64,000 nucleotides of DNA from NCBI RefSeq assembly GCF_016702655.1, contig NZ_JADJDO010000040.1, positions 62,001 to 126,000 of the forward strand. The letters run 5' to 3'. The notes under the pieces were generated by a model. The model saw only the letters and a list, made by a program, of their open reading frames with translations, searched no databases and was not told where the DNA came from. Made by a program: the position numbers and the translations under genes. The stretch comes from Ideonella sp. GTDB lineage: Bacteria; Pseudomonadota; Gammaproteobacteria; Burkholderiales; Burkholderiaceae_C. Below are positions 43,321 to 55,180 of this stretch, piece after piece (position 1 is the stretch's first letter; every line of letters starts with the position of its first letter).

Positions 43321-44247
43321 TCAGCGCGGGCCCGGCTCCTGGCGCGCGGCCTCGAGCAACCAGGCGACGAAGGCGCGCACTTCGGCGCGCTGCCGCCCGC
43401 GCGCCGAGGTCGCGAGGTAGTAGCCGCGCGGCGACGCGAAGCGTTGCTCGAAGAGCGCGACCAGCCGGCCCTGGCGCAGGTGGCGCCGCACCAGCGGCCC
43501 GATCGCGAGCGCGACGCCCTGGCCCTCGACCGCGGCCTGTATGACCTGGTCGTACTGGCTGAAGCGCAGCGATCCTGCGGGCTTCAGGTGGGGCAGGCCC
43601 ATGGCCTCGGTCCACACCGTCCATGATGCCGACGGCAGGTCGCTGTCATCGGCGCCGAAGTGCAGCAGCACGTGGTGTGCCAGGTCCTGAGGCGTCGCGA
43701 GCGGCTTGCGCGGCAGCGACAGCAGGGCCGGCGCGCAGACCGGGAACACCTCCTCGCCGAACAGGCGCGTCGCGCCGGCCGGTGCGAGCTCCGGCGGGCA
43801 GTAGCGCACCGCAAGCTCGATGCCTTCACGATCGATGTCGAGCAGGCGGTTGTTGGCATCGATGCGCAGGTCGATCTCGGGATGCTTCTGGCGGAACTCG
43901 AGCAAGCGCGGCACCAGCCACAGCGACGCGAACCCGACCGAGCAGGAGACCGTGACCGGGCGTCGGCCCTTTCCCTCTCGCAGTTCCGCCGCTGCCTCGG
44001 CGACCAGGCGCAGCGCCTGGCCGGTGGCCCGGTACAGCGTCTGCCCGGCGGGCGTGAGCCGGATCGCGCGGTGATGGCGCTCGAACAGCGCGACGCCGAG
44101 GTCGGCCTCGAGCGCCTTGACCTGGCGGCTGACGGCCGACTGGGTCACGAACAGCTCCTGCGCGGCGAGCGTGAAGCTCAGCCGGCGCGCCGCGGCCTCG
44201 AAGCCGCGCAGCAGGTCGAGCGACGGAGCCCGGGCTTGCATACGCAT
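43321..44247 (-). CDS. LysR-family transcriptional regulator, GcvA-like
   Basis: 308 residues. The N-terminal winged helix carries the signature FEAAARRLSFTLAAQELFVT followed by QSAVSRQVKALEADLG; the C-terminal part is a LysR substrate-binding domain. The general look (RLSFT at the start of helix 2, and the DLGVALFERHHR segment) is that of the GcvA/AmpR subgroup. It is divergent from the DUF2917 gene with 138 bp between, the classical arrangement for a LysR regulator and its target. Both autoregulation and control of that gene are inference. Confidence 0.92.
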   Translation of the reverse strand: MRMQARAPSLDLLRGFEAAARRLSFTLAAQELFVTQSAVSRQVKALEADLGVALFERHHRAIRLTPAGQTLYRATGQALRLVAEAAAELREGKGRRPVTVSCSVGFASLWLVPRLLEFRQKHPEIDLRIDANNRLLDIDREGIELAVRYCPPELAPAGATRLFGEEVFPVCAPALLSLPRKPLATPQDLAHHVLLHFGADDSDLPSASWTVWTEAMGLPHLKPAGSLRFSQYDQVIQAAVEGQGVALAIGPLVRRHLRQGRLVALFEQRFASPRGYYLATSARGRQRAEVRAFVAWLLEAARQEPGPR

Positions 44248-44385
44248 TCCTCAAGCGCATGCAAGGCATTCGAAATCGTCGTTTGCATCCTGCCACGCTG
44301 GCACTGAATATACAGGTGCGGCGGGAGAGGCTGTGTCTGCCTGTCGCAAGAGGATGAATGCCTCCAACGAATGCAAGGAGCGAAC
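44248..44385. promoter_or_regulatory. lysR-DUF2917 divergent promoter region with ATGCAA/TTGCAT repeats
   Basis: ATGCAA at 44259-44264 and TTGCAT at 44283-44288 form an inverted pair with 18 bp between; further TGCAT/ATGCA cores lie at 44237 and 44371. The arrangement could be a LysR operator. The plus strand has a poor -35 (TTGCAT) and AT-rich GAATATACA near 44306 as a possible -10 for the DUF2917 gene. Confidence 0.4.
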
Positions 44386-44709
44386 ATGAACATCAAGTTG
44401 TCGCAATCCGAGATCTGCCTGGCGCAGCGTCAGACCTTCAGCATCGCCCACGCGGCGGGCGTGCGCATCACGGCCCGCAGCGGCGTCCTGTGGCTGACCC
44501 AGGACAGCGACCCGCGCGACGTCGTGCTGCAAGCCGGCGAGTCGGTCCGCTTCGAGGCCGCGCAGCGCGTGATCGTCCAGGCGCTCGCGCCGTCGCGCGT
44601 CGGGCTGGAACAGGCGCAATCGGCGCCGCGGCGGAGCGCGGCAGGCTGGGCGCAGGTGCTGGCCGCTGCCGTCAGGCGCCTGCGCCCGCCGCAACTGGCA
44701 TGGTCGTGA
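44386..44709 (+). CDS. DUF2917 family protein
   Basis: 107 residues. The core (about 10-65) has the family's pattern, with SGVLWLTQDSDPRDVVLQAG: a small beta-rich, cupin-like unit with the WLT.D.D..D motif. The rest is an arginine/alanine-rich tail. Function unknown; family members in Burkholderiales are often next to LysR regulators. AAGGAG at 44375-44380 selects ATG 44386 over the upstream ATG at 44371. The stop codon is directly adjacent to the mnhG stop on the other strand. Confidence 0.85.
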   Translation: MNIKLSQSEICLAQRQTFSIAHAAGVRITARSGVLWLTQDSDPRDVVLQAGESVRFEAAQRVIVQALAPSRVGLEQAQSAPRRSAAGWAQVLAAAVRRLRPPQLAWS

Positions 44710-45072
44710 TCAGCGCGTGTTGCTGTCGGCGGGCGGCGCCCCGGGCTGCGGCGGCCGCGCCGCCGGGTCGAGGGCGAGCGCGGCCTTGACGAGCACCAGC
44801 GCCGAGACCGGCGCGGTGAGCATGAGAAAAAGCGTGATCAGCAATTCGTGCAGGCTCGCCGTGCCGCGCCAGGCGAACCACAGCGCCGATGCGATCAGCG
44901 CGCAGCCGACGCCGAGCGTCACGGTCTTGGTCGGACCGTGCAGGCGCTTGTAGAAGTCCGACAGCCGCGCCAGACCCCACGAGCCGACGAGCGCGAAAGC
45001 CGCGCCGACAAGCAGCAGCGCGCTCAGCAGCACGTCGGCCCACAGCGGCAGGGCGGCGAAGTGCGGGTTCAT
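44710..45072 (-). CDS. mnhG: Mrp antiporter subunit G
   Basis: 120 residues with three hydrophobic segments, typical of MnhG/PhaG. The family signature FYKRLHGPTKTVTLG is present after the first two thirds of helix 1. MrpG is a small membrane subunit required for assembly or activity of the multi-subunit cation/proton antiporter. The C-terminus is a short proline-rich tail. It is the last gene of the mrp operon, 16 bp behind mnhF, and ends back-to-back with the DUF2917 gene. Confidence 0.93.
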   Translation of the reverse strand: MNPHFAALPLWADVLLSALLLVGAAFALVGSWGLARLSDFYKRLHGPTKTVTLGVGCALIASALWFAWRGTASLHELLITLFLMLTAPVSALVLVKAALALDPAARPPQPGAPPADSNTR

Positions 45073-45088
45073 GGTGGTGTCGTCCTCC

Positions 45089-45361
45089 CTATTCGACGAT
45101 GTTGCCGCGCGCCACGAACTTGGCGAGCGCCACGGTGCTGACGAAGCCCAGCAACGCGATCAGCAACGCGACTTCGAAGTACAAGGTGGTGTCCTGCCAG
45201 ATGCCGATCAGCACCAGCACCGCGAGCGCGTTGATGGCGAGCGTGTCGAGCGCCAGGATGCGGTCGGGCAGGGTCGGCCCGGCGATGAGCCGCCAGGCGT
45301 TGAGCAGCGCGCCGAGCGCGAACAGCGCGGCGATCCAGGGCAGCAGGGTCTGCAGGATCAT
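45089..45361 (-). CDS. mnhF: Mrp antiporter subunit F
   Basis: 90 residues and three membrane segments, the usual MnhF size. The conserved loop GPTLPDRILALDTLAINALA is clearly present. MrpF contributes to the membrane domain next to MrpE and MrpG. The ATG overlaps the stop of mnhE by 4 bp. Confidence 0.94.
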   Translation of the reverse strand: MILQTLLPWIAALFALGALLNAWRLIAGPTLPDRILALDTLAINALAVLVLIGIWQDTTLYFEVALLIALLGFVSTVALAKFVARGNIVE

Positions 45362-45867
45362 GGCTTGCCGGCGGCCTCGAAGATCACGCGCAGCGGCGCC
45401 TCGTAGCGCTTCTTGATGTCGGCGATCAGCGCTGCCTCGTCGTCGACGTCGAAAGCGTGGATCAGCAGGTGGCGCCGGTCGTCGGCGAGTTCGGCCGACA
45501 AGGTGCCGGGCGTCATCGTGATGATGCCGGCCAGCGCGACGATGCCGTGCGCGTCGCGGATGTCGAGCGGGATCCAGACGAAGCGCGGCCGGATCGCCGC
45601 CTCGGGGCCGAGGATGCGCCGCCCGACCGCGATGCTCGAGAGCACGATGTCACCCGCCACGACGAGTGCCAGCCGTAGCGCGACCTGCCCTTGGCGCAGC
45701 GTCGGCCGCTCGGGGCGCAGGCGGCGCAGCATGCGCGGGATGGCCAACGCGAGCAGGGCGCCGAGCGCGACCTGCCCCGCCGACAGCGACGCGTTGAGCA
45801 TCAGCCAGGCCGCGAGCAGCAGCCCGCTGATCCAGGGCGCGGGCAGCAGGCGGCGCAGCAGCTTCAC
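45358..45867 (-). CDS. mnhE: Mrp antiporter subunit E
   Basis: 169 residues. The N-terminal half holds two or three hydrophobic segments; the C-terminal half is a small soluble domain with ITMTPGTLSAELADDRRHLL, the signature of MnhE/PhaE. GTG 45867 is the likely start: it overlaps the mnhD stop (GTGA) and gives a basic N-terminus before the first helix. The open frame continues upstream only as a shadow of mnhD. Confidence 0.92.
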   Translation of the reverse strand: MKLLRRLLPAPWISGLLLAAWLMLNASLSAGQVALGALLALAIPRMLRRLRPERPTLRQGQVALRLALVVAGDIVLSSIAVGRRILGPEAAIRPRFVWIPLDIRDAHGIVALAGIITMTPGTLSAELADDRRHLLIHAFDVDDEAALIADIKKRYEAPLRVIFEAAGKP

Positions 45868-47450
45868 CGCGGCAACTCCCCGCGCTCGCGCATCTCGCGC
45901 CGCACGTCGAAGGCCGGTGCAACCGGCGTCCGGCCGAGCACCGCGGCGATGTAGGCGCGGCGATCGAACAACTGGTCTGCGGTCGCCGCGGCATAGGCGG
46001 TCATCGGGCCGGCACCGACCGCGACGCCGATCACGGCGGCGAGTGCGAGCGCGATCGCCAGCGCCTGCACCGGCCGCGCAGGCGCCGTGGTCGATGTCGG
46101 CGCGGCGACGCCACCCTCCCACAGCAGCAGCGCGCCGGCGCGCGCGAGCGCGACCAGCAATGCCAGGCTGGAGAAGAGCACGACCACGACCACCGACGTT
46201 GCCCATTCGGTTGCGCCGGCCGCCTGCAGCAGCATGGCCTTGGCGAGGAAGCCCGACAGCGGCGGCAGGCCGACCATCGCGATCGCGGCGGTGAAGAACG
46301 CCGCGCCGAGCGCGCGCGAGTCGCCGCGCAGCGGCGCCGGCCGCAGCGCGTCGCCGAGCGCGCGCGCTGCGGCGATGCGATCGGCAATCAGGAACCAGGC
46401 CGCCGCGGCCAGCGTGCTGTTGACGAGGTAGACCAGGCCCGCCGCGACCGTGTCGTGCCGGTGCAGGCCGACTGCGAGCAGCAGCGTCCCGGCCGAGCCG
46501 ACGACGAGGTAGCCGACGAGGCCGCGCAACCGCGTCGCGGCGAGTGCGCCGATGGCACCGAGCGCGAGCGTGGCCAGCGCGAGCAGTGGCAGCGCCGGCA
46601 TCGCGACCAGCGCCACCGCGCCGCCGTCGGCGCCGAAGACGAGCGTCGTCGTGCGCAAGATCGCATACACGCCAACCTTGGTCAGGAGCGCGAACAGCGC
46701 CGCGACCGGCGCGGTCGCCGCGGCATAGGCTTCGGGAAGCCAGAAGTACAGCGGCAGCAGCGCGGCCTTGATCGCGAATACCGTCAGCAGCAGCAGCGCC
46801 GCGGCCTGCGCCAGTGCTGCATCTGCGGCGCCGAGCAGCGGCAGCTCGCGCGCGAGGTCGGCCAGGTTGAGCGTGCCGGTGAGGCCGTAGAGCAGCGCGA
46901 CCGCGATCAGGAACAGTGCCGAGCCGGCGAGGTTGAAGCTCACGTAGTGGATCGCAGCCTTGAGCCGCGCACGCCTGCCGGTGGCGTCGCCGTGCAGCAG
47001 CAGCGCGTACGAGGCGGCGAGCAGGACCTCGAAGAAGACGAACAGGTTGAACAGGTCGGCGGTCAGGAAGGCGCCGTTCAGGCCCATGAGCTGAAGCTGG
47101 AACAGCGCGTGGAAGTGCAGCCCGCGCGCCGCGTCGCCCGCCAGCGCGTAGACGCAGCTCGCCAGCGCGACGAGCGCGGTCAGCAGCAGCATCAGTGCGC
47201 TCAGGCGATCGAGCGCGAGCGCGATGCCGTAGGGCGCGCGCCAGTTGCCGACCAGATAGGCCTCGACGGGCGCGCCGCCGGCCTGCTGCTGCCAGACGAA
47301 ACGCAGCGCGATCGCCAGCAGCGCCAGCGTGGACAGCAGCGACAGCGCAGGCACCCAGCGCGGGCGCAGGCGTTCGAGCGGCAGCATCAGCGCCGCAGCG
47401 AACAGTGGCAGCATGACCGGCAGCGCGATCCAGTGCGGCCAGTCAGTCAC
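45864..47450 (-). CDS. mnhD: Mrp antiporter subunit D
   Basis: 528 residues with about 14 hydrophobic segments, homologous to the proton-pumping NuoM/NuoN subunits of complex I. The Proton_antipo_M region holds the lysine-bearing helices (FAIKAALLPLYFWLPEAYA and ALLTKVGVYAILR). MrpD and MrpA are thought to form the two ion-conducting modules. I chose GTG 47450 because GAGGAG lies 7 nt upstream and the start overlaps the mnhC stop by 8 bp; ATG 47468 is also open. Confidence 0.93.
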   Translation of the reverse strand: MTDWPHWIALPVMLPLFAAALMLPLERLRPRWVPALSLLSTLALLAIALRFVWQQQAGGAPVEAYLVGNWRAPYGIALALDRLSALMLLLTALVALASCVYALAGDAARGLHFHALFQLQLMGLNGAFLTADLFNLFVFFEVLLAASYALLLHGDATGRRARLKAAIHYVSFNLAGSALFLIAVALLYGLTGTLNLADLARELPLLGAADAALAQAAALLLLTVFAIKAALLPLYFWLPEAYAAATAPVAALFALLTKVGVYAILRTTTLVFGADGGAVALVAMPALPLLALATLALGAIGALAATRLRGLVGYLVVGSAGTLLLAVGLHRHDTVAAGLVYLVNSTLAAAAWFLIADRIAAARALGDALRPAPLRGDSRALGAAFFTAAIAMVGLPPLSGFLAKAMLLQAAGATEWATSVVVVVLFSSLALLVALARAGALLLWEGGVAAPTSTTAPARPVQALAIALALAAVIGVAVGAGPMTAYAAATADQLFDRRAYIAAVLGRTPVAPAFDVRREMRERGELPR

Positions 47451-47790
47451 GCGTAGGCTCCTCGCCATCGACATGGTCGCTGCCGGTTTCGGCGCGCGCA
47501 CGCAGCGCGATCGCGAGCAGCAGCGCCGTCATCGCGAAGCCGATCACGATCGCGGTCAGCACCAGCGCCTGCGGCAGCGGATCGGCGTGCGTCGCGAGCG
47601 TGGCCGCCGCACCCGGCTCGACGAAGGGTGCGGCGTCGGGGCGCAGGCGGCCCATCGAGAAGATGAACAGGTTGACGCCGTAGCCGAGCAGCGCCAGGCC
47701 GAGGACGAGCTCGAAGGTCCGCGCGCGCAGCATCAGCCACAGGCCGCAGCCGACGAGGATGCCGATGGCGGTGGCGAGCAGCAATGCCAT
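47443..47790 (-). CDS. mnhC: Mrp antiporter subunit C
   Basis: 115 residues with three membrane segments, homologous to NuoK. It shows GLWLMLRARTFELVLGLALL, then NLFIFSMG and the second-half stretch PLPQALVLTAIVIGFAMTA, all characteristic of MnhC/PhaC. ATG 47790 lies 5 bp behind the mnhAB stop. The open frame upstream is a shadow of the large subunit gene. Confidence 0.94.
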   Translation of the reverse strand: MALLLATAIGILVGCGLWLMLRARTFELVLGLALLGYGVNLFIFSMGRLRPDAAPFVEPGAAATLATHADPLPQALVLTAIVIGFAMTALLLAIALRARAETGSDHVDGEEPTRD

Positions 47791-47795
47791 GGGCT

Positions 47796-50584
<2,789 letters not shown>

Positions 50585-50588
<4 letters not shown>

Positions 50589-51661
50589 CGTTCGGCGGCG
50601 CTGTGACCGAAGACCAGCACGACCAGCGTGACCACGGTGATCGGCACGACGAAGCTCATCATCGCCGCCGAGAACGCCGGCAGTGCATCGTGCTGCTGCG
50701 CGGCAAGCACCAGGTAGGTGGCGTAGGCGACGTAGTAGAGGAGGAAGACCGCGCCCTCCCAGCGCGCGATCTCGCGCCCGGTGACGAACACCGGCAGGCA
50801 GGCCAGCGCCACGGCGAGCATGACCCAGATGTCGAACGCGAGCAGCGAGGGCGCGACCGCCAGCCCCTGTGCGCCCGAGACCAGGGCCGACAGGCCGAGG
50901 CAGCCGAGGATGTTGAAGATGTTGCTGCCGATCACGTTGCCGACGGCGATGTCGCGCTCGCCCTTGAGCGCCGCGGCAACCGAGGCTGCGACCTCGGGCA
51001 TCGAGGTGCCGGCGGCGACGAGGGTCAGGCCGATCACGACGTCGCTCACGCCGAGCGTGCGGGCGAAGGCGACCGCGGCCGAGAGCAGCCAGTCCGATCC
51101 GAGCACGAGGCCCGCGAGGCCGGCGACGACGAGCCCGATCTGGGCCGGCAGCGAGGCATCCCAGGAGCGCCCGGCGGGCGGGGGCGACGCGGCCGCGGTG
51201 GCCTGCGTGGAACGGGTCTCGCGCCGCGACTGCACGAGTAGGAAAGCGGTGTAGGCGATCAGCAGCGCGAAGAGCAGCGCGCCGTCGGCCATGCCGATGC
51301 GGCCGTCCGCGCCCAACGTCAGCAGCAGCAGCGAGGCGCCGATCACGATCGGCACCTCCTGGCGGATCAGCTGCCGCTGCACGCGCAGCGGCACGATGAG
51401 CGCGCTCAGGCCCAGGATCGCGAGCACGTTGAAGATGTTGCTGCCGACGACGTTGCCGGTGGCGATGTCGGTGCGGCCGCCGAGCGCCGCGCCGACCGAG
51501 ACCGCGAGCTCGGGCGCGCTCGTGCCGAAGGCGACCACGGTCAGGCCCACGGCCAGCGGCGAGATGCCCAGCGCCAGCGCGAGCCCGGAGGCGCCGCGCA
51601 CGAGCAGGCTGGCCCCCAGTACCAGCAGTGCAAGCCCGGCGACGAAGAGCAGCAGCGTCAC
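50585..51661 (-). CDS. calcium/sodium antiporter, CaCA family (YrbG-like)
   Basis: 358 residues with ten or so membrane segments in two inverted halves. Each half has the alpha-repeat signature: FGTSAPELAVSVGAALGG with GNVVGSNIFN in the first, and AGTSMPEVAASVAAALKG with GNVIGSNIFN in the second. This fits K+-dependent Na+/Ca2+ exchanger relatives. GTG 51661 is the likely start and gives a first helix directly (TLLLFVAGLALLVLGASLL). It heads the mrp operon and overlaps mnhAB by 4 bp, so calcium exchange and Na+/H+ exchange are produced together. Confidence 0.9.
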
Positions 51662-51698
51662 GTGGCGGTCCGCGGAGCGCCGGGGCGGCAGGACATGC

Positions 51699-53225
51699 TC
51701 AGGCCGTGACGACCGGAATCTTGCCGATCCGCGCCTGCCACTCCTTGGGCCCCGTCTCGTGCACGCTCGTGCCGTCGGAGCTGACGGCGACCGTGACCGG
51801 CATGTCCCTGACGTCGAATTCGTAGATCGCCTCCATGCCGAGGTCGGCAAAGCCGACGACCTTGGCGGCCTTGATGGCCTTCGCGACGAGATAGGCCGCG
51901 CCGCCGACGGCCATCAGGTAGGCGCTCTTGTGCTTCCTGATCGCCTCGATGCCGGCCGGGCCGCGCTCGGCCTTGCCGATCATGCCGATCAGGCCCGTTT
52001 CGGCGAGCATCATCTCGGTGAACTTGTCCATCCGCGTCGCCGTGGTCGGGCCGGCCGGGCCGACGACCTCATCGCGCACCGGATCGACCGGGCCGACGTA
52101 GTAGATGACGCGGTTGGTGAAGTCCACCGGGAGCTTCTCGCCCTTGGCCAGCATGTCCTGGATGCGCTTGTGCGCAGCGTCGCGTCCGGTCAGCATCTTG
52201 CCGTTGAGCAGCAGCGTGTCGCCCGGCTTCCAGCTCGCGACCTGCTCCTTGGTCAGCGTGTCGAGGTCGACCCTGCGGCTCTTGTTGTAGTCGGGCGCCC
52301 AGTGCACGTCGGGCCAGAGGGCTAGGCTGGGCGGGTCGATGTAGGCGGGGCCGCTGCCGTCGAGCACGAAGTGCGCATGGCGCGTCGCGGCGCAGTTGGG
52401 GATCATCGCCACCGGCTTGCTCGCCGCGTGCGTGGGGTACATCGCGACCTTCACGTCGAGCACCGTCGTCAGGCCGCCCAGCCCCTGCGCGCCGATGCCC
52501 AGCGCGTTGATCTTGTCGCACAGCTCGATGCGCAACTCCTCGGTCTTGTCGCGCGGCCCGCGTGCCTTCAGCTCGAACATGTCGATCGGCTCCATCAGCG
52601 ATTCCTTGGCCATCAGCATCGCCTTCTCGGCCGTGCCGCCGATGCCGATCCCGAGCATCCCGGGCGGGCACCAGCCGGCGCCCATCGTCGGCACCGTCTT
52701 CATGACCCAGTCGACGAGGCTGTCGCTCGGATTGAGCATCACGAACTTGCTCTTGTTCTCCGATCCGCCGCCCTTGGCCGCGACCTGCACGTCGACCGTG
52801 TGGCCGGGGACGACGCTCATGTGCACCACCGCGGGTGTGTTGTCCTTCGTGTTCTTGCGCTCGAACAGCGGGTCGGCGACGATCGAAGCGCGCAGCGTGT
52901 TGGACGGTTCGAGGTAGCCGCGCCGCACGCCCTCGTTGACGGCGTCCTCGATCGAGCCGGCGAAGCCCTCGAAGCGCACGTCCATGCCGATCTTCAGGAA
53001 CACGTTGACGATGCCCGTGTCCTGGCAGATCGGGCGCCGGCCCTCGGCGCTCATCTTCGAGTTGGTCAGGATCTGCGCGATGGCGTCCTTCGCCGCCGGG
53101 CTCTGCTCGCCCTCGTAGGCGCGCGCGAGGTGCGCGATGTAGTCGGCCGGGTGGTAGTAGCTGATGTACTGCAGCGCAGCGGCGATACTCTCGACGAGAT
53201 CGGCGTGCTTGACGATGGTGGGCAT
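51699..53225 (-). CDS. class I (iron-sulfur) fumarate hydratase
   Basis: 508 residues in the single-chain FumA/FumB style: an alpha domain with ICQDTGIVNVFLKIG and CPPGMLGIGIGG, then PNCAATRHAHFVL, which together supply the cysteine ligands of the 4Fe-4S cluster, and a beta domain (about 330-508) with GKMLTGRDAAHKRI, VVGPAGPTTATRMDKF and AYLMAVGGAAYLVAK. It converts fumarate and malate in the TCA cycle and is oxygen-sensitive in this class. It begins 66 bp from a divergent CoA-transferase gene. Confidence 0.95.
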   Translation of the reverse strand: MPTIVKHADLVESIAAALQYISYYHPADYIAHLARAYEGEQSPAAKDAIAQILTNSKMSAEGRRPICQDTGIVNVFLKIGMDVRFEGFAGSIEDAVNEGVRRGYLEPSNTLRASIVADPLFERKNTKDNTPAVVHMSVVPGHTVDVQVAAKGGGSENKSKFVMLNPSDSLVDWVMKTVPTMGAGWCPPGMLGIGIGGTAEKAMLMAKESLMEPIDMFELKARGPRDKTEELRIELCDKINALGIGAQGLGGLTTVLDVKVAMYPTHAASKPVAMIPNCAATRHAHFVLDGSGPAYIDPPSLALWPDVHWAPDYNKSRRVDLDTLTKEQVASWKPGDTLLLNGKMLTGRDAAHKRIQDMLAKGEKLPVDFTNRVIYYVGPVDPVRDEVVGPAGPTTATRMDKFTEMMLAETGLIGMIGKAERGPAGIEAIRKHKSAYLMAVGGAAYLVAKAIKAAKVVGFADLGMEAIYEFDVRDMPVTVAVSSDGTSVHETGPKEWQARIGKIPVVTA

Positions 53226-53291
53226 GGCGGGACTCGCAGGCAGGTTCAGGGCAGGTACCGAGTTTACCGATCGCGACGGAGGCGACACGCC

Positions 53292-54752
53292 ATGCAGGAC
53301 GCGGCCAACCCGACGAACGCGGCGCACAGCCCCACGGCGGCCCTGCGCGCGCTGTGGCTCGCGGCGGGTGGCGCGGCCGACGCGCTCGGCGCGGTCACGC
53401 TCACCGGCGCCGAGCCGGCGCTGCCGTCGTCGTTTGCCGTCGGTACCGCGGCGCAGGTGTCGATTGCCGCATCGGTGCTCGCGAGCGCCGAGATCGGCCG
53501 CCTGCGCAGCGGCGTGCGCCAGCACGTCACGGTCGACATGCGCCATGCGGCGATCGAGTTTCGCAGCGAGCGCTACCTGCGCGTGGACGGCGCGCCGCTG
53601 CCCGACCCCTGGGACCGCATCGCCGGCCTGTATCGCTGTGGCGACGGTGGCTGGGTGCGCATCCACACCAACTTCGCGCACCACCGCGACGGCGTGCTCG
53701 CGCTGCTCGGCTGCGCGCACGAGCGCGACGCGGTGCAGCGCGCGCTCGGCGCGTGGTCGGCGCTGGCGTTCGAGGCCGCCGCCTCCGAAGCCGGCCTCGT
53801 GGTCGCCGCGCTACGCAGCTTCGAAGAATGGGACGCGCACCCGCAGGGCCGGGCCGACGCCGCGCTGGCCGCGCTGACGATCGAACGCATCGATGTCGGC
53901 GGCCAGGATGCACCGCCGCAGCCGCTGCGCGCGATCGCAACCGACGCGCCGGCTCTGGCCGGCCTGCGCGTGCTCGACCTCACGCGCATCATCGCCGGCC
54001 CGGTGGCGGGCCGCGCGCTCGCCGCGCAGGGCGCCGAGGTGCTGATGATCACGGCCGCGCATTTGCCGGCGATAGCGACGACCGTGATCGACACCGGTCG
54101 CGGCAAACGATCGGCCCATCTCGATCTGCGCCGTACCGAGGATCGCTCGACGCTCGTGGCGTTGCTGCGCGATGCCGATGTCTTCGTGCAGGGCTACCGG
54201 CCGGGTGCGATCGCCGGTTTCGGCTTCGCGCCCGAGGCCGTCGCCGCGCTGCGGCCCGGCATCGTCGTCGGCTCGGTCTCGGCCTACGGCCACACCGGCC
54301 CCTGGGCCGGGCGGCGCGGCTTCGACTCGTTGGTCCAGACCGCGACCGGCCTCAACCACGCCGAGGCTGCGGCTGCCGGTTGCCCGGACGAGCCACGCGC
54401 GCTGCCGGCGCAGGCGCTCGACCATGCCACCGGCTACCTGCTCGCGCTCGGGTTGCAACTCGCGCTCGGCCGGCGCGAGGCCGTTGGCGGCAGTTGGCAG
54501 GTGCGCGTCGCGCTGTCGCGCACGGCGCGCTGGCTGCGCGGTCTGGGGCGTGTCACGGACGGCCTGGCCGCGCCCGACCCCGGCTTGGCCGACGTCGCCG
54601 ATCTGGTCGAAGGCGCCGACTCCGGGTTCGGCCGCCTGACGGCAGTGCGCCACGCGGGCCGCCTGTCGGCGACGCCGCCGCGCTGGGCCCTGCCGGCGAT
54701 GCCGCTGGGCAGCCATGCGCCCCGCTGGGCGTCGGGTGGGGGCGCGACGTGA
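53292..54752 (+). CDS. class III (CaiB/BaiF) CoA-transferase, domain order permuted
   Basis: 486 residues. The usual family N-terminus (LAGLRVLDLTRIIAGPVAGR, then GAEVL) begins only near residue 215. It runs through the CoA and catalytic region (YGHTGPWAGRRGFDSLVQ; the aspartate of GFD aligns with the catalytic Asp) and a GYLLALGLQLALGRR helix. Residues 20-210 instead resemble the normal C-terminal half: a QVSIAASVLASAEIGRLRSG helix, then LYRCGDGGWVRIHTNF and LLGC..ERDAVQ. The halves are thus swapped relative to Frc or CaiB. A transferase for organic-acid CoA esters is likely; substrates unknown. ATG 53292 selected. Confidence 0.8.
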   Translation: MQDAANPTNAAHSPTAALRALWLAAGGAADALGAVTLTGAEPALPSSFAVGTAAQVSIAASVLASAEIGRLRSGVRQHVTVDMRHAAIEFRSERYLRVDGAPLPDPWDRIAGLYRCGDGGWVRIHTNFAHHRDGVLALLGCAHERDAVQRALGAWSALAFEAAASEAGLVVAALRSFEEWDAHPQGRADAALAALTIERIDVGGQDAPPQPLRAIATDAPALAGLRVLDLTRIIAGPVAGRALAAQGAEVLMITAAHLPAIATTVIDTGRGKRSAHLDLRRTEDRSTLVALLRDADVFVQGYRPGAIAGFGFAPEAVAALRPGIVVGSVSAYGHTGPWAGRRGFDSLVQTATGLNHAEAAAAGCPDEPRALPAQALDHATGYLLALGLQLALGRREAVGGSWQVRVALSRTARWLRGLGRVTDGLAAPDPGLADVADLVEGADSGFGRLTAVRHAGRLSATPPRWALPAMPLGSHAPRWASGGGAT

Positions 54753-55163
54753 AGGCCGGCCACCGCGCGCCCGGGCTCGCCGCCGCGCTCGCGCGGCGCC
54801 GGCGCGCCGGCGTGCCCGGCGGCCGACGGCGCCACGCTCGCGGCCGAGGTACACCGCCTGATCGGCGACGCCCGCTGCAGCGCCGACGCCCAGTGCCGCA
54901 CGATCGCCTTCGGCGCCAAGGCCTGCGGAGGCCCGCAGGCCTATCTCGCCTGGTCGACGCTGGTCACCGATACGGCCACGCTCGAGGCCGCTGCCGGGCG
55001 CCACGCCGCATGGCAGCGCGCAGAGATCGGGCGCAGCGGCAGGGCATCGGACTGCGCACTCGTCGCCGATCCGGGCGCGAGCTGCCTGCCTGCCGGTGCG
55101 TCGGGCGATCGCGCCTGCCACCTGCTGAGCGACACGGCAGGACGAGGACGCAACGCGCGCTGA
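54749..55163 (+). pseudogene. small cysteine-rich lipoprotein gene with frameshift in the signal region
   Basis: GTG 54749 (overlapping the CoA-transferase stop) opens with VKAGHRAPGLAAALA, the start of a plausible lipoprotein signal. The frame that codes for the mature part is +1 to it: APAC, then LAAEVHRLIGDARCSADAQC, ACGGPQAYLAWS, a C-terminal cysteine pair, and TGA at 55161. That second frame has no start codon of its own after the TGA at 54750. Joining the two near 54790-54800 gives about 138 residues of a cysteine-containing periplasmic type seen in Burkholderiales. It is either a real frameshift or a base error in a very GC-rich stretch. Confidence 0.6.
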
Positions 55164-55180
55164 CCGGGTCGCACGCCGCG

